Counted from the first letter of the stretch, positions 37,838-47,468 are shown. The stretch: DNA of 64,000 nucleotides from Anatilimnocola aggregata (GCF_007747655.1 NZ_CP036274.1:3038001-3102000), one strand, 5' to 3'. Program-made: numbers and translations. The notes: generated by a model not told the origin, from the letters alone.

Positions 37838-38884
37838 GTGAATCAACTTCAACTCAGTTCGACGATGATTGCTTCGGCTGACGGCTTAGAACGCGCTGCC
37901 GATTCATATTGGTCAGCTCCCATCACGCCGGTGGTACGCAAGCCAGCGCGCGATCCGCGGTTTGTCGAGAAAACAGCCCGTGGCGTGGCCGTGGCACTGA
38001 ACGAAATCTGCGGCTCTTGTCAGCGCACCGGGTTTGGCATCTTGATGTATCATCGGGTAATCGACACAGTACCCGGTCAGCCGCGACCCACCTGGAACGT
38101 GACCCCCGCGCAGTTCGAAGAACAGCTGAGTGGCCTGCTCAAACGCGGCTACGATCCGTGGCCTTTGCATCGCGTGCTGGAGCATCACGAGAAGCAATGG
38201 ACCATTCCGCGCCGCGTGTTTGTCGTTACGTTCGATGATGGTTACCAAAACAACTTCACCCGAGCGTTCCCGATTTTGCAGAAGTTGCGCGTGCCGGCGA
38301 CAATCTTCCTGGCGACGCGCTACCTCGATTCCGACGAGAACTTTCCGAACGACGACTGGCTGTTGAGCGGTTCCGCAGAGGCTTCGCCTGAAGCCTGGCG
38401 GCCGATGACGACCGACGAATGTCGGCAATTGCAAAAGTCTGGACTGGTCGAACTCGGTGCTCACACGCATTCGCATGACGACTATCGTGGCCGCCCCGAC
38501 TACTTCCGCGCCGACTTGCAGCATTGCTGCGAAGTGCTGCGCGAGAAGTTCGGCATCGAGCGGCCGACGTTTGCCTTTCCTTATGGCACCAAGAACAACG
38601 GCTTCGCCGGCCCGGACCTGGTTCAGGCGGCGCGCGAGACCGACGTCTGCTGCAGTCTGACGACCGAAGCCGAAATCATTACCGCCCAGACGGATCCCTT
38701 CGATTGGGGCCGGCTGGTGGCGGAAGACATCGATACCTCGACGACCCTGGCTGCCAAACTGGGTGGCTGGATTTCTGCGGCGCGAAAAGTGAAGCACTTT
38801 ATCAAGGGTTTGCGCGGCGGAAAGAAATCGACCGGCGACGACAACTCAGACTCTACTCCGGAGCGATCGAGCGCTGCCGATTGA
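37838..38884 (+). CDS. Polysaccharide deacetylase, NodB family
   Basis: 348 aa from a GTG start. NodB-domain motifs: VVTFDDGYQNNF (catalytic and metal-binding Asp pair), VELGAHTHSHDDY (metal-binding His pair), PTFAFPYG. It would remove N- or O-acetyl groups from a carbohydrate, here presumably the exopolysaccharide made by the locus. It has no clear signal peptide; the N-terminus is polar. The C-terminus is a charged, low-complexity tail. The flippase gene follows after 40 bp. Confidence 0.9.
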   Translation: MNQLQLSSTMIASADGLERAADSYWSAPITPVVRKPARDPRFVEKTARGVAVALNEICGSCQRTGFGILMYHRVIDTVPGQPRPTWNVTPAQFEEQLSGLLKRGYDPWPLHRVLEHHEKQWTIPRRVFVVTFDDGYQNNFTRAFPILQKLRVPATIFLATRYLDSDENFPNDDWLLSGSAEASPEAWRPMTTDECRQLQKSGLVELGAHTHSHDDYRGRPDYFRADLQHCCEVLREKFGIERPTFAFPYGTKNNGFAGPDLVQAARETDVCCSLTTEAEIITAQTDPFDWGRLVAEDIDTSTTLAAKLGGWISAARKVKHFIKGLRGGKKSTGDDNSDSTPERSSAAD

Positions 38885-38924
38885 TGGCTAGTCCATCAAC
38901 CGGCCCAAGCGCTCTGCAGCACGC

Positions 38925-40289
38925 ATGAGCAACTTGCCGACCACCCAATCTGTTGCTCTTGATGTGCCGCAAACTGCTGGCCGGATTAGTCGTATCACGA
39001 TCTTGCTCAAGCGACTCGCCAGCAGCAAGCTGCTGCAAAGCAGTGGGCTCTCGATCTTCGATCAAGCGATTGTCAGTGGCACCAGCTTCGTCACTAGCGT
39101 GATTCTCGGCCGCTGTGCGGGGCGCGAAGATCTCGGCATTTACTATCTGGCGTTAAGCATTGTGCTGCTGGTGCGCGGCTTGCAGGAACAGTTGGTTTCT
39201 GCACCTTACATGATTTATTGCTCGCGCCAGACAAAGGCCGATCAGCCCCGCTATGCGGCGAGTTCGCTGCTTCATCAGTGCTTGATTTCGCTGTTTGCCG
39301 TCGTGGGACTCGCGCTCGTCGCGGTAATGGGCTGGGGACCAGCGGGCATTCAGCAGACGATGTTCTTGCTGGTTTGTGCCGCTCCCTTGTTGTGGATGCG
39401 GGAGTACGTTCGGCAGCTGTCGTTTGCTCATCTCGATGTCCGTGCTGCGATCGTTACCGACGCGACCATTGCAGTTACGCAACTCGGCGGTCTCGCTTAC
39501 CTGGCCTGGCTCGGTGAACTGAATGTTGGCTCTGCGATTGCTGTGATGGGAATTTGCTGTGGACTGGCGAGCGTGGCCTGGCTGGCCAGTGGCCGACAGA
39601 AGTTCACACTCTCGTGGTCGGCCGCTTGGGTCGATTGGTGCCACAACTGGACATTCAGTCGTTGGGCCTTGGCCAGTCACATCTTGGCGTGTTCGGCTCC
39701 GTACATTTTGCCTTGGGTTGTGGCTGCAACTCATGGCGAACGTGAAACGGGCACACTGGGCGCGTGCGCGACGCTGGTCGGACTGTCGAATATGTTCTTG
39801 ATCGGGCTGGCGAATTATCTCAGCCCCAAAGCGGCGCGGGCTTATGCGGAGCAAGGGTTGCCCGAATTGAAACGAGTCCTGCGGCAGACGGCGATCATGT
39901 TCGTCGCCGGATTAGGATCGATGTCGGTCTGTGCCTTCATTGGCGGGCATCACGTTGCTGCGTTGGTTTATGGTCCCGAGTTTATCGACACGCGCTGGAT
40001 CATTGGTGTTCTATCGCTCAGTGTGCTCGCGAATAGTTTGGGTGTGACCGCAGGAAATGGCTTGTGGGCGTTGGAGCGTCCGAGCGCTAGTTTCTTTGCC
40101 GACTTGTGCTCGCTGATTGTCACGATCATTGCTACGGCCTCGCTGGTACCGGCCTTTGGACCACTCGGAGCGGCGATTGCAGGATTAACTGGCACCGCCA
40201 GCGATGCGGTCATTCGCGGCTGGACGCTGCGGCGTACGATGCGTGAATTTGAACATTTGCCGAACATCTCTGCGGGAGGCTCGGCATGA
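38925..40289 (+). CDS. Polysaccharide flippase, Wzx type
   Basis: 454 aa integral membrane protein with about 12 helices. The start of the membrane part (SSGLSIFDQAIVSGTSFVTSVILGRCAGREDLGIYYLAL) is typical of the MATE-like Wzx/RfbX family, which flips lipid-linked repeat units across the inner membrane. Its last bases overlap the next gene (ATGA). Position next to a ligase/polymerase supports a Wzx/Wzy-dependent pathway. Confidence 0.88.
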   Translation: MSNLPTTQSVALDVPQTAGRISRITILLKRLASSKLLQSSGLSIFDQAIVSGTSFVTSVILGRCAGREDLGIYYLALSIVLLVRGLQEQLVSAPYMIYCSRQTKADQPRYAASSLLHQCLISLFAVVGLALVAVMGWGPAGIQQTMFLLVCAAPLLWMREYVRQLSFAHLDVRAAIVTDATIAVTQLGGLAYLAWLGELNVGSAIAVMGICCGLASVAWLASGRQKFTLSWSAAWVDWCHNWTFSRWALASHILACSAPYILPWVVAATHGERETGTLGACATLVGLSNMFLIGLANYLSPKAARAYAEQGLPELKRVLRQTAIMFVAGLGSMSVCAFIGGHHVAALVYGPEFIDTRWIIGVLSLSVLANSLGVTAGNGLWALERPSASFFADLCSLIVTIIATASLVPAFGPLGAAIAGLTGTASDAVIRGWTLRRTMREFEHLPNISAGGSA

Positions 40290-41683
40290 GTTCCCCCGCA
40301 GTTGCACCTCGGCCCATCGCCGACTTCATTCCTGCGCAGGCGTGCGCGGTGGCGACTTCCGAGAAGAAGTGGCTATTTGGACTGTCCCCCACGTTTTGGT
40401 ATGCGGCCATCGCCATTTGGTTTGGCGTGTTCCTCAACGAGCACAATTTGTTCTTCTCTCAGATGGAAGACTTCGCGCACGGCGAAGATCATCTGCTCGA
40501 TGGCGTTGGCGGTGGCAACGTGCTGCGCCGCATGACGTTCTTCTGGTTGGGGGGCATCGGACTCGCGCTCCTAATTGGTTCGAATCAAACACCCTGGAAA
40601 GTGAAGCCACTGCTAGCGCTCACCTTTTGTTTGCCGCTTGTCTGGGCCTGGACCAGCATTCTGTGGTCGATCGATCCCGGCATGTGCTTACGGCGTTTGA
40701 TCGTTCGCACTTGCTGCGCGGTGGCCGCGGTGGGTATCGGTCGCATGTTCACGCTGCGCGAGCTTTGTTGGCTAGCCGTGGTGGTGATGGGTGGCTGTAT
40801 TGGCGTCGGTGTGCTCGCCGAGATCGGGCTGGGGACCTTCAGGCCGTGGGCCGGCGGCTATCGATTTAGTGGTACCCAGCATCCGAATCCTCAAGGGATG
40901 TACCTGGCGGCCTGGTGCTTTGCCTCAATCTCGCTCGCCTGGAACGAACGTAAATATCGCGTGCTGCTGATCGGCTGTGCCCTGGCCGGACTAACTTTAT
41001 TGGTGCTGACCAAGTCACGCAGTGCGACTGCCGCGCTGGTAATAACGGCGGCAGCGGTTTTGCTGTTGCAAACGACATTGCGATTTAAGCTGTTCGCGGG
41101 ACTGAGCGGCGGCTGGTTACTGGCTGCGTTAATTCTGGCGATCTGGTTGCTCCAAATCGACGCCTTGCGCCAGTTGGGCGAGGCCGTTTTGATGGGTCGT
41201 AAGGAAGAAGCGGACACGCTGAGTGGTCGTAACTTCATTTGGCCGCTGGCCCAGCACTTCATCGATAAACGTCCCTGGTTCGGTCACGGGTTTGAATCGT
41301 TCTGGACCGCCGACCACGTGCAGTTCATTGCAGACGAGCTACAGTTTCCTGTCGTCGAAGCGCATAACGGCTATTTGGAAGTGATGCTCAGTACCGGTCG
41401 TATCGGCCTGGGATTGCACTTGCTGGCGGTGTTCGCCGGCATTGCAGCTGCTGCACGCACGCTGTGGAAGACCAACGATCCGGCCTGCGGTTTCATCACC
41501 GCGGTGCTGATTTATTCACTTCTGAGCGCCTGTTTCGAGTCGACGATGTTTGGCATTTTCTTCGTCACGCTGGCCGCCTGGTCGGGCGTGGCCCATCTGG
41601 CCTTTGGTGGCCGAGAAGAAGAATCGTGTCCTGAAGAGCAGCCGATTGCAGTGCCTAATCAGCCGCGGTCGGCCTTGAACTGA
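40286..41683 (+). CDS. O-antigen ligase/polymerase family membrane protein
   Basis: 465 aa with about 10-12 helices and the Wzy_C/O-antigen ligase region: FSGTQHPNPQGMYLAAWCFAS, then a large periplasmic loop with GRNFIWPLA, FGHGFESFW and VEAHNGYLEVMLSTGRIGLGLHL. These match the family's active loop, with conserved Arg and His. Likely polymerises repeat units exported by the adjacent flippase. It overlaps the flippase stop by 4 bp. Confidence 0.88.
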   Translation: MSSPAVAPRPIADFIPAQACAVATSEKKWLFGLSPTFWYAAIAIWFGVFLNEHNLFFSQMEDFAHGEDHLLDGVGGGNVLRRMTFFWLGGIGLALLIGSNQTPWKVKPLLALTFCLPLVWAWTSILWSIDPGMCLRRLIVRTCCAVAAVGIGRMFTLRELCWLAVVVMGGCIGVGVLAEIGLGTFRPWAGGYRFSGTQHPNPQGMYLAAWCFASISLAWNERKYRVLLIGCALAGLTLLVLTKSRSATAALVITAAAVLLLQTTLRFKLFAGLSGGWLLAALILAIWLLQIDALRQLGEAVLMGRKEEADTLSGRNFIWPLAQHFIDKRPWFGHGFESFWTADHVQFIADELQFPVVEAHNGYLEVMLSTGRIGLGLHLLAVFAGIAAAARTLWKTNDPACGFITAVLIYSLLSACFESTMFGIFFVTLAAWSGVAHLAFGGREEESCPEEQPIAVPNQPRSALN

Positions 41684-41696
41684 ATCACGTGAACCG

Positions 41697-42668
41697 ATGA
41701 CGAACCCCGACATCTCGATTATGGTTTGCACTTATAACCGCGCGGGAATGCTGCGCGACGCGCTGCGCAGCCTGTACGACCTGCAGACAGCCGGCGAATT
41801 CACTTACGAGGTTCTCGTCGTCGACAACAACTCGTCCGACGATACTCCCGCGGCGATTGCCGCCGCTGCGACCGAATCGACCTCAACCTTGCGCTGTGTG
41901 CGGGAGACGAAGCCAGGTGTCGCCGCCGCTCGCAATCGAGGCGTGCGCGAAGCACGGGGGGAGTGGATCGCCTTTTTCGACGACGATCAGATTGCCGATC
42001 CGAATTGGCTGTTGGAACTGCGTCGCGGGGCGAGTGAGCACAACAGTCGTGTTGTCGGCGGTGCAGTTCACTTGCTACTGCCCGAGAACTGCACCCGCGA
42101 CCTTCATCCATTCTGCCGGATGCTGCTGGGCGAATCGCGCTGGTCCGAAACGCCCCAGCCGTACGACGATCACATCAATCCCGGGGCGGGAAACCTGCTC
42201 GTGGAGAAGTCGGTCTTCGCCGAAGTCGGTGTCTTTAACGAAGCCCTGCGCCGCGGCGAAGATACCGACCTTTATCGGCGCACCCGCGCCGCGGGAATGG
42301 CCGCCTGGTATCTGCCCAAGGCCATCATTCATCACATGACGCCCGATCTGCGATTGGAAGATGCTTATCTTCACAAGCTGTCGCGCAGCATGGGCGAGGG
42401 CGTGAACGACTACGAATGGAACGATCGCGGTCCACTTGTCGCAACTGCCATTTGGCTCGCGAAAGCCGCTCGTGCCGTCGGACTTTACTGGCCCAAGTTG
42501 CAGTGGGCATGCGTGACAGGGAACCACGAAGCAGCTGTTGGCCTGCGTTGTCAATTGGTTCTTTCGGCAGGCCATTTTTGGCAAGGTTGGGCGCGCCTGC
42601 GGCAACGGCTGAGTGGTCCGCGCACGAAAGTTCCGACAACGGCCGTTGCCAGTCGTCCCTTGGCCTGA
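41697..42668 (+). CDS. Glycosyltransferase family 2
   Basis: 323 aa, GT-A fold. It has the N-terminal DISIMVCTYNRAGMLRDALRSL, VVDNNSSDDTP, VAAARNRGVREARGEWIAFFDDDQIAD (DxD metal site), and further EDTDLYRRTRAAG. It transfers a sugar from a nucleotide-sugar donor to the growing repeat unit. The donor is not predictable. It starts 13 bp after the ligase gene. Confidence 0.92.
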   Translation: MTNPDISIMVCTYNRAGMLRDALRSLYDLQTAGEFTYEVLVVDNNSSDDTPAAIAAAATESTSTLRCVRETKPGVAAARNRGVREARGEWIAFFDDDQIADPNWLLELRRGASEHNSRVVGGAVHLLLPENCTRDLHPFCRMLLGESRWSETPQPYDDHINPGAGNLLVEKSVFAEVGVFNEALRRGEDTDLYRRTRAAGMAAWYLPKAIIHHMTPDLRLEDAYLHKLSRSMGEGVNDYEWNDRGPLVATAIWLAKAARAVGLYWPKLQWACVTGNHEAAVGLRCQLVLSAGHFWQGWARLRQRLSGPRTKVPTTAVASRPLA

Positions 42669-42698
42669 ACTGATTGAGCGAGAGACGCGGTCTGACCG

Positions 42699-43796
42699 AT
42701 GAGTCACCATTGCCTGGATGACAACCTGAAAGTGCGAGTCGTCCCCGGCAGGGAACTGTCGGGTGACCTCTGCGCTCGTTGGGCTGAGATCCAGTGCTCG
42801 AATCCGGCACTGTCGAGTCCCTACTTCCGCCCCGAATTCACCCAAGCGGTAGCGGCCGTGCGCACCGACGTGGAAGTAGCTGTTCTGGAGAACGACGCTG
42901 GAATTCAAGGCTTCTTTCCGTTTCAGCGCGGATGGTGGGGAAACTCGCAACCCGTGGCTGGCCGGCTCACCGACTTTCAAGGCTTAATAATCTCGCCGGG
43001 AGTTTCGTGCGATCCGCTTCAACTGCTGCAGAAGTGTGGACTCGCCTCGTGGCGCTTCGATCACTTGCTGGTTTCGCAGTCGTGCTTTCAATCGCACATG
43101 TGGACATACGGCGAGTCCCCCTACATCGATTTGTCGGCCGGCTTTGCCAACTATCAAGCCAAGCAACGCCAGCAGAACACCGAACTGAAAACGATCGCGC
43201 GAAAGATTCGCAAGCTGGAGCGCGAAGTCGGCCCCGTACGTTTCGAGTTGAGCTCAGCGAATCCTGATGACTTACAGAGCCTGTTTCGCTGGAAGAGCGC
43301 GCATTATGTGCGGACTGGTTTCCGCGATTTACTGTCGTTCGCTTGGATCCGAGAGTTCTTCACACGGTTGCCTCAACACCAACAGGTTGAGTTTGCCGGC
43401 CTGCTCAGTTGCTTGTATGCGGGTGATCAACTCGTCGCCGCGCATTTGGGCATGCGCTCGCGCCACGTCATGCACTGGTGGATGCCTTCGTATGATCGCG
43501 AGTTTGCGCGCTATTCGCCCGGCCTGGCGCTGATTTATTTGTTCGCCCAGCAAGCGGGCGAGCAAGGCATCACGCGCATCGACCTGGGGCAAGGTAACGA
43601 GAGTTTTAAATATCGGATTGCGTCGGGAATCGACACTGTTGCCGAAGGTCGAGTTGACAGGCGCGCGGGAACGCGAATGTTTTATCGCACGTGGCAGGTC
43701 ACGCGCGATTGGGTTCGTACTTCGCCGCTGGGTGGTCCGACCGAACGCCCCCTGCGCTGGATCCGGCGGATGAGAGACTGGCTCCAATTTCGTTAA
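42699..43796 (+). CDS. BcsL/FemAB-like acyltransferase, copy 1 of 3
   Basis: 365 aa, of the GNAT-fold CelD/BcsL family often found in polysaccharide loci. Marks: NPALSSPYFRPEFTQAVAAVR, FFPFQRG, VAGRLTDFQG, and the C-terminal GNAT domain from about 185 (FRWKSAHYVRTGFRDLL, YAGDQLVAAHLGMRSRHVMHWWMPSYD, GITRIDLGQGNESFKYRIASG). Probably transfers an acyl or aminoacyl group to the polysaccharide or a precursor. It is very similar to the next gene and clearly related to the third, so the three come from tandem duplication. Confidence 0.82.
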   Translation: MSHHCLDDNLKVRVVPGRELSGDLCARWAEIQCSNPALSSPYFRPEFTQAVAAVRTDVEVAVLENDAGIQGFFPFQRGWWGNSQPVAGRLTDFQGLIISPGVSCDPLQLLQKCGLASWRFDHLLVSQSCFQSHMWTYGESPYIDLSAGFANYQAKQRQQNTELKTIARKIRKLEREVGPVRFELSSANPDDLQSLFRWKSAHYVRTGFRDLLSFAWIREFFTRLPQHQQVEFAGLLSCLYAGDQLVAAHLGMRSRHVMHWWMPSYDREFARYSPGLALIYLFAQQAGEQGITRIDLGQGNESFKYRIASGIDTVAEGRVDRRAGTRMFYRTWQVTRDWVRTSPLGGPTERPLRWIRRMRDWLQFR

Positions 43797-43812
43797 AGAA
43801 AAGTATTGCTTC

Positions 43813-44946
43813 ATGGCCGCTTTGTTAACTACCAACATGTTCAACCCTGTGAACGTGCGCGAGCACGAGAATCACCAATGTGTGCGCGTTGTCCCCGGTC
43901 AGCAACTCAGCCCACAGTTGTGCGTTGAATGGCGGCTGCTACAGCAGGCTAATCCCACGCTGAGCAGCCCTTACTTCAGCCCCGAGTTCACGCAACTCGT
44001 TGCCAGTGTGCGATCGGATGTTGAAGTCGCCGTGGTCGAAGAGGCGCAGCGCGTCGTCGCGTTGTTTCCGTTCCAACGCGGGTTGTTCTCGGCGGCGAAA
44101 CCAGTCGCTGGCCGTTTGTCCGATTTTCAAGCCGTGATCGCTGCGCCAGGGACGCCGATCGACCCGCAGCAATTGCTGCGGCAATGTGGGCTGAAGAGTT
44201 GGAAGTTCGATCACTTGCTCACTTCGCAAGTTGAATTTGCGCCCTATTTGTGGACCCGCGCTAACTCTCCCTACATCGATCTCGCGCAGGGCTTCGCTGC
44301 CTATGAGGCGGGACGCCGAGGTGAAAACTCCGAACTATCGACCATCAAGCGCAAACTGAAAAAGATGGAACGCGAAATTGGCCCAGCACGCTTGGAATGG
44401 AAGTCAGCCAGCCGCGAAGACTTGCAAAAGTTATTGCGGTGGAAGAGCGAGCAGTACGCGCGTACCGGCTTGCGAGACCTGTTTAGCATCGATTGGATTC
44501 GTAACTTCGTCGATCAACTGTTGCTGCGAGACGATCCCAATCTGACCGGTCTGCTGACTTGCCTCTACGCCGGCGACCGCCTGGTGGCAGCCCATCTGGG
44601 AATGAGTTGCCGCCACGTCATGCACTGGTGGTTCCCTTCGTACGATCGTGAACTGGGGCGCTACTCGCCGGGCATGTCACTGATTTACTTGATTTCCCAA
44701 CAGGCGAATCAGCACGGCATCACACGAATTGATTTAGGCAAAGGTGACGAAGACTACAAATTTCGCCTGGCTTCCGGAAGCGACGAAGTGGCTGAAGGAA
44801 GCGTCGATTTAAGTCCGGGTTCACGTTTATTTCGTCGGACGTGGCAAGCCACGCGCGATTGGCTGAAGACGTCGCCCCTGTATGGACCGGTAGCAGCACC
44901 GCTCCGCGCTGTTCGCCGCTTACGCGATTGGTTCAGCTTTCAGTAA
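43813..44946 (+). CDS. BcsL/FemAB-like acyltransferase, copy 2 of 3
   Basis: 377 aa, the closest relative of the preceding gene: shared blocks include LSSPYFSPEFTQLVASVRSDVEVAVVEE, FPFQRGLF, SPYIDLAQGFAAYEAG, LLRWKSEQYARTGLRDLF and HVMHWWFPSYDRELGRYSPGMSLIYL. The start at 43813 has 16 bp from the previous stop; ATG with AAAG upstream. Keeping two near copies side by side suggests either different acceptor sites or recent duplication. Confidence 0.82.
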   Translation: MAALLTTNMFNPVNVREHENHQCVRVVPGQQLSPQLCVEWRLLQQANPTLSSPYFSPEFTQLVASVRSDVEVAVVEEAQRVVALFPFQRGLFSAAKPVAGRLSDFQAVIAAPGTPIDPQQLLRQCGLKSWKFDHLLTSQVEFAPYLWTRANSPYIDLAQGFAAYEAGRRGENSELSTIKRKLKKMEREIGPARLEWKSASREDLQKLLRWKSEQYARTGLRDLFSIDWIRNFVDQLLLRDDPNLTGLLTCLYAGDRLVAAHLGMSCRHVMHWWFPSYDRELGRYSPGMSLIYLISQQANQHGITRIDLGKGDEDYKFRLASGSDEVAEGSVDLSPGSRLFRRTWQATRDWLKTSPLYGPVAAPLRAVRRLRDWFSFQ

Positions 44947-45024
44947 GTGCAGTGTGTGGTTGTTAAGACCATTGTTTCGACTTGTTCACTCCATTGGCGG
45001 CAGGGATGCCTTGCGTAACTCACC

Positions 45025-46173
45025 ATGACCGAGCTCATTCCTGCGACAGAACCGAGTGCTGTTTCCTCCGCAACCGCGGCACCTCTGCACGTTCGTGTCA
45101 GCCGGCCGAATGACTTGACAGCTGGCGAGTTGGCACTGTGGAGCCAATGGCAGGCCGAACAGCCGGAATTGCAAAGCCCGTACTTTCGCCCAGAGTTCAC
45201 GCAGACCGTCAGCAGAGTTCGTACTGATGTCGAGATCGCCGTGTTGGAACAGGCTGGCAAGACCGTGGGCTTTCTGCCGTTTCAGCGCGGGCGCTTGAAC
45301 ATCGGCAAGCCGGTGGGGGGCAAGCTGTGCGACTTTCATGGCTGCATTACCGCGGCCGGGCTCGTCTACGATCCCGCGCAAATTCTGGCCGCTGCAAAAC
45401 TTGCCACGTGGGACTTCGAGCAAGTTCCTGTTACGCAAACCTGCTTTTTGCCGTTTGAAGTCCTGCCGCCAGGACAAGAGCGAGAACGTGCGCCGGGGCT
45501 CGAACTGCGCGACGGCTATGCTGGCTGGTGCGAGACGCGCCGCGAACAGGGCTCGCAGATCGTCAGCAAGACGATGCAAAAGGTCCGCAAGCTGGCGCGC
45601 GAGCAAGGGGAACTGACACTCGAGTTGCAAACGCACTCGGGCGAAGTCATGGATCAACTGATTGCCTGGAAATCGGCCCAGTATCAGGCGACCGGGCTGA
45701 CGGACGTCTTCTCGTTTCCGTGGACGCGGGCCTTGATCGAAAACCTGCTCGCTGCAGAAGGTGCCGAGTTCGGCGGCTGGATGTCGGTGCTGCGGGCTGG
45801 TCACCGAATTGTCGCCATCACCTATTCGCTCCGCAGCCGGCACGTGGCGCATGCCTGGTTCACTGCCTACGACCGCGATCTTGCTGCCTACTCGCCGGGC
45901 TTGATTCATTTCCTGAAGCTGGCCGAAGCGTGGCCGCAAGTTGGCGTGACTCGGTTCGAACTCGGCAAGGGTGACGAGCGCTTCAAATGGAACCTGGCAA
46001 CCGATAGCCAGGAAATGATTGAAGGAACCGTGGCCAGTCGTTCGCTGGCCACCTGGCTGCGAAACAGCTGGCGACAGACTCGCAGTTGGGTGCGCGAATC
46101 GCCCCTGGCGGCGTCGGTGAAAGTGCCTGCTCGTTTGTTAAAGCCCCTGCGTCAATGGCTGGCCTATCGCTAG
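45025..46173 (+). CDS. BcsL/FemAB-like acyltransferase, copy 3 of 3
   Basis: 382 aa, the most divergent of the three. It retains LQSPYFRPEFTQTVSRVRTDVEIAVLEQ, GFLPFQRGRL, GGKLCDFHGC and the GNAT part (IAWKSAQYQATGLTDVF, GWMSVLRAGHRIVAI, HVAHAWFTAYDRDLAAYSPG, LGKGDERFKWNLA). The middle shows several changes and a short insertion, so its substrate may differ. The start at 45025 is preceded by AACTCACC, a weak ribosome site. Confidence 0.82.
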   Translation: MTELIPATEPSAVSSATAAPLHVRVSRPNDLTAGELALWSQWQAEQPELQSPYFRPEFTQTVSRVRTDVEIAVLEQAGKTVGFLPFQRGRLNIGKPVGGKLCDFHGCITAAGLVYDPAQILAAAKLATWDFEQVPVTQTCFLPFEVLPPGQERERAPGLELRDGYAGWCETRREQGSQIVSKTMQKVRKLAREQGELTLELQTHSGEVMDQLIAWKSAQYQATGLTDVFSFPWTRALIENLLAAEGAEFGGWMSVLRAGHRIVAITYSLRSRHVAHAWFTAYDRDLAAYSPGLIHFLKLAEAWPQVGVTRFELGKGDERFKWNLATDSQEMIEGTVASRSLATWLRNSWRQTRSWVRESPLAASVKVPARLLKPLRQWLAYR

Positions 46174-46205
46174 TTCCAGCGACTGCTGCTGAGATCGAGG
46201 TACTT

Positions 46206-47399
46206 ATGATCGTGCTCAACGTATTACTGATTGTTGCCGCTATTCTGGTCGCGATTCCCGCGGCCATGTTCAGCGTCGAAGTTCTGCTGGCCGTCCTCTT
46301 TGGTCGCAAGACTCCGGTAATCAACGACACGAGCAAAGTTCCTTCGTTCGCGGTCCTCATTCCCGCGCACAACGAGCAAACGGTGATTGCCAAAACACTG
46401 GCGACCTTGCTGCCGACGATTCCTGCGCAGGGGCGGGTGATTGTCGTGGCCGATAATTGCAGCGACGCGACTGCTGCAATTGCCCGCGAATGCGGCGCGA
46501 TCGCTGTCGAGCGATTTGATACCACACGCCGCGGCAAAGGCTGGGCGCTCGACTTTGGCATTGAATCTCTCTCGGTCGCGCCGCCCGAAGTGGTGGTCTT
46601 TCTTGATGCTGACTGTTGCGTCGACGAACATACTGCGACTCGTTTAGCGGTAGCAGCCCAATCATCCGGTTGTCCCGTGCAAGGTCTGAACCTGTGCGAT
46701 CCAGATCCCAATGGTGGCGCACTGCAGGCTGTTTCGGGCCTGGCCTTCCGCTTCAAGAATCTGGTGCGGCCGCTGGGGCTGACGAAGCTTGCCGGAATGA
46801 CGCATCTCACCGGCACCGGCATGGCATTGCCTTGGGCACGCATCAATCGTGCCCAGGTTGCCAGCAGTAATGTGGTCGAAGATATGCAACTGGGCATCGA
46901 CCTGGCCGTCGCGGGTTTTCGAACGAAGTTCCTGCCCACCGCCCGCGTGAATAGTCCGCTCCCGCAACAGCGGGCAGCTGCCAAGACGCAGCGCACCCGC
47001 TGGGAGCACGGCCACCTGCGCACATTGATGACGCAAGTGCCGCGGTTGTTTGCCCGCGCTTGCGCGACTCGCCGCTGCGACCTCTTCTTACTAGCACTCG
47101 ACCTTGCCATTCCGCCGCTCTCGCTCCTCGTCATGATGACGGTCGCTTTCACATTGCTGGCGACCGTTGCCGCTTTGTTCGGTGGCAGTCCCATCGCGGC
47201 GGCGATTGCTGGCACGGCGCTGCTATCGATCGTGTCGTCCGTTGTGCTGGGTTGGGCCGTCTTTTGCCGCCAGCAAATTCCCCTGCGAGCGCTCGTCCTC
47301 GCGCCCTTGTACGCACTGTGGAAAGTGCCGCTCTATGTGGCGTTTCTCTGGCGTCGTCAGCAGCAATGGGTGCGGACTGCCCGTGACTCGGCGGCGTAA
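46206..47399 (+). CDS. Membrane glycosyltransferase family 2, cellulose-synthase-like
   Basis: 397 aa from the Met at 46206. It has an N-terminal helix (VLLIVAAILVAIPAAMFSVEVLLAVL), the GT2 domain (FAVLIPAHNEQTVIAKTLATLL, VVADNCSDATA, VVVFLDADCCVD with DxD, TGTGMALPW), a QRTRW motif (QxxRW) at the catalytic-domain end, and at least two C-terminal helices. This is the layout of processive or membrane-anchored GT2 enzymes. An in-frame ATG at 46086 would overlap the preceding gene. Last gene of the exopolysaccharide locus. Confidence 0.88.
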   Translation: MIVLNVLLIVAAILVAIPAAMFSVEVLLAVLFGRKTPVINDTSKVPSFAVLIPAHNEQTVIAKTLATLLPTIPAQGRVIVVADNCSDATAAIARECGAIAVERFDTTRRGKGWALDFGIESLSVAPPEVVVFLDADCCVDEHTATRLAVAAQSSGCPVQGLNLCDPDPNGGALQAVSGLAFRFKNLVRPLGLTKLAGMTHLTGTGMALPWARINRAQVASSNVVEDMQLGIDLAVAGFRTKFLPTARVNSPLPQQRAAAKTQRTRWEHGHLRTLMTQVPRLFARACATRRCDLFLLALDLAIPPLSLLVMMTVAFTLLATVAALFGGSPIAAAIAGTALLSIVSSVVLGWAVFCRQQIPLRALVLAPLYALWKVPLYVAFLWRRQQQWVRTARDSAA

Positions 47400-47453
47400 C
47401 TGCTAGCTGCCAGCATTTTTATTTTCTGTCGCGGTAAAATTTTCCGGTTAAAT

Positions 47454-47468
47454 CAACCTTTCGGGTTG
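47454..47468 (+). promoter_or_regulatory. Small hairpin in AT-rich leader of the BBP7 gene
   Basis: CAACC (47454-47458) and GGTTG (47464-47468) around TTTCG, inside an AT-rich stretch from about 47415 (ATTTTTATTTTCTG, TAAAATTTTCC). The AT-richness between two GC-rich genes suggests a promoter and leader here, but no -10/-35 pair can be fixed. Confidence 0.3.
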
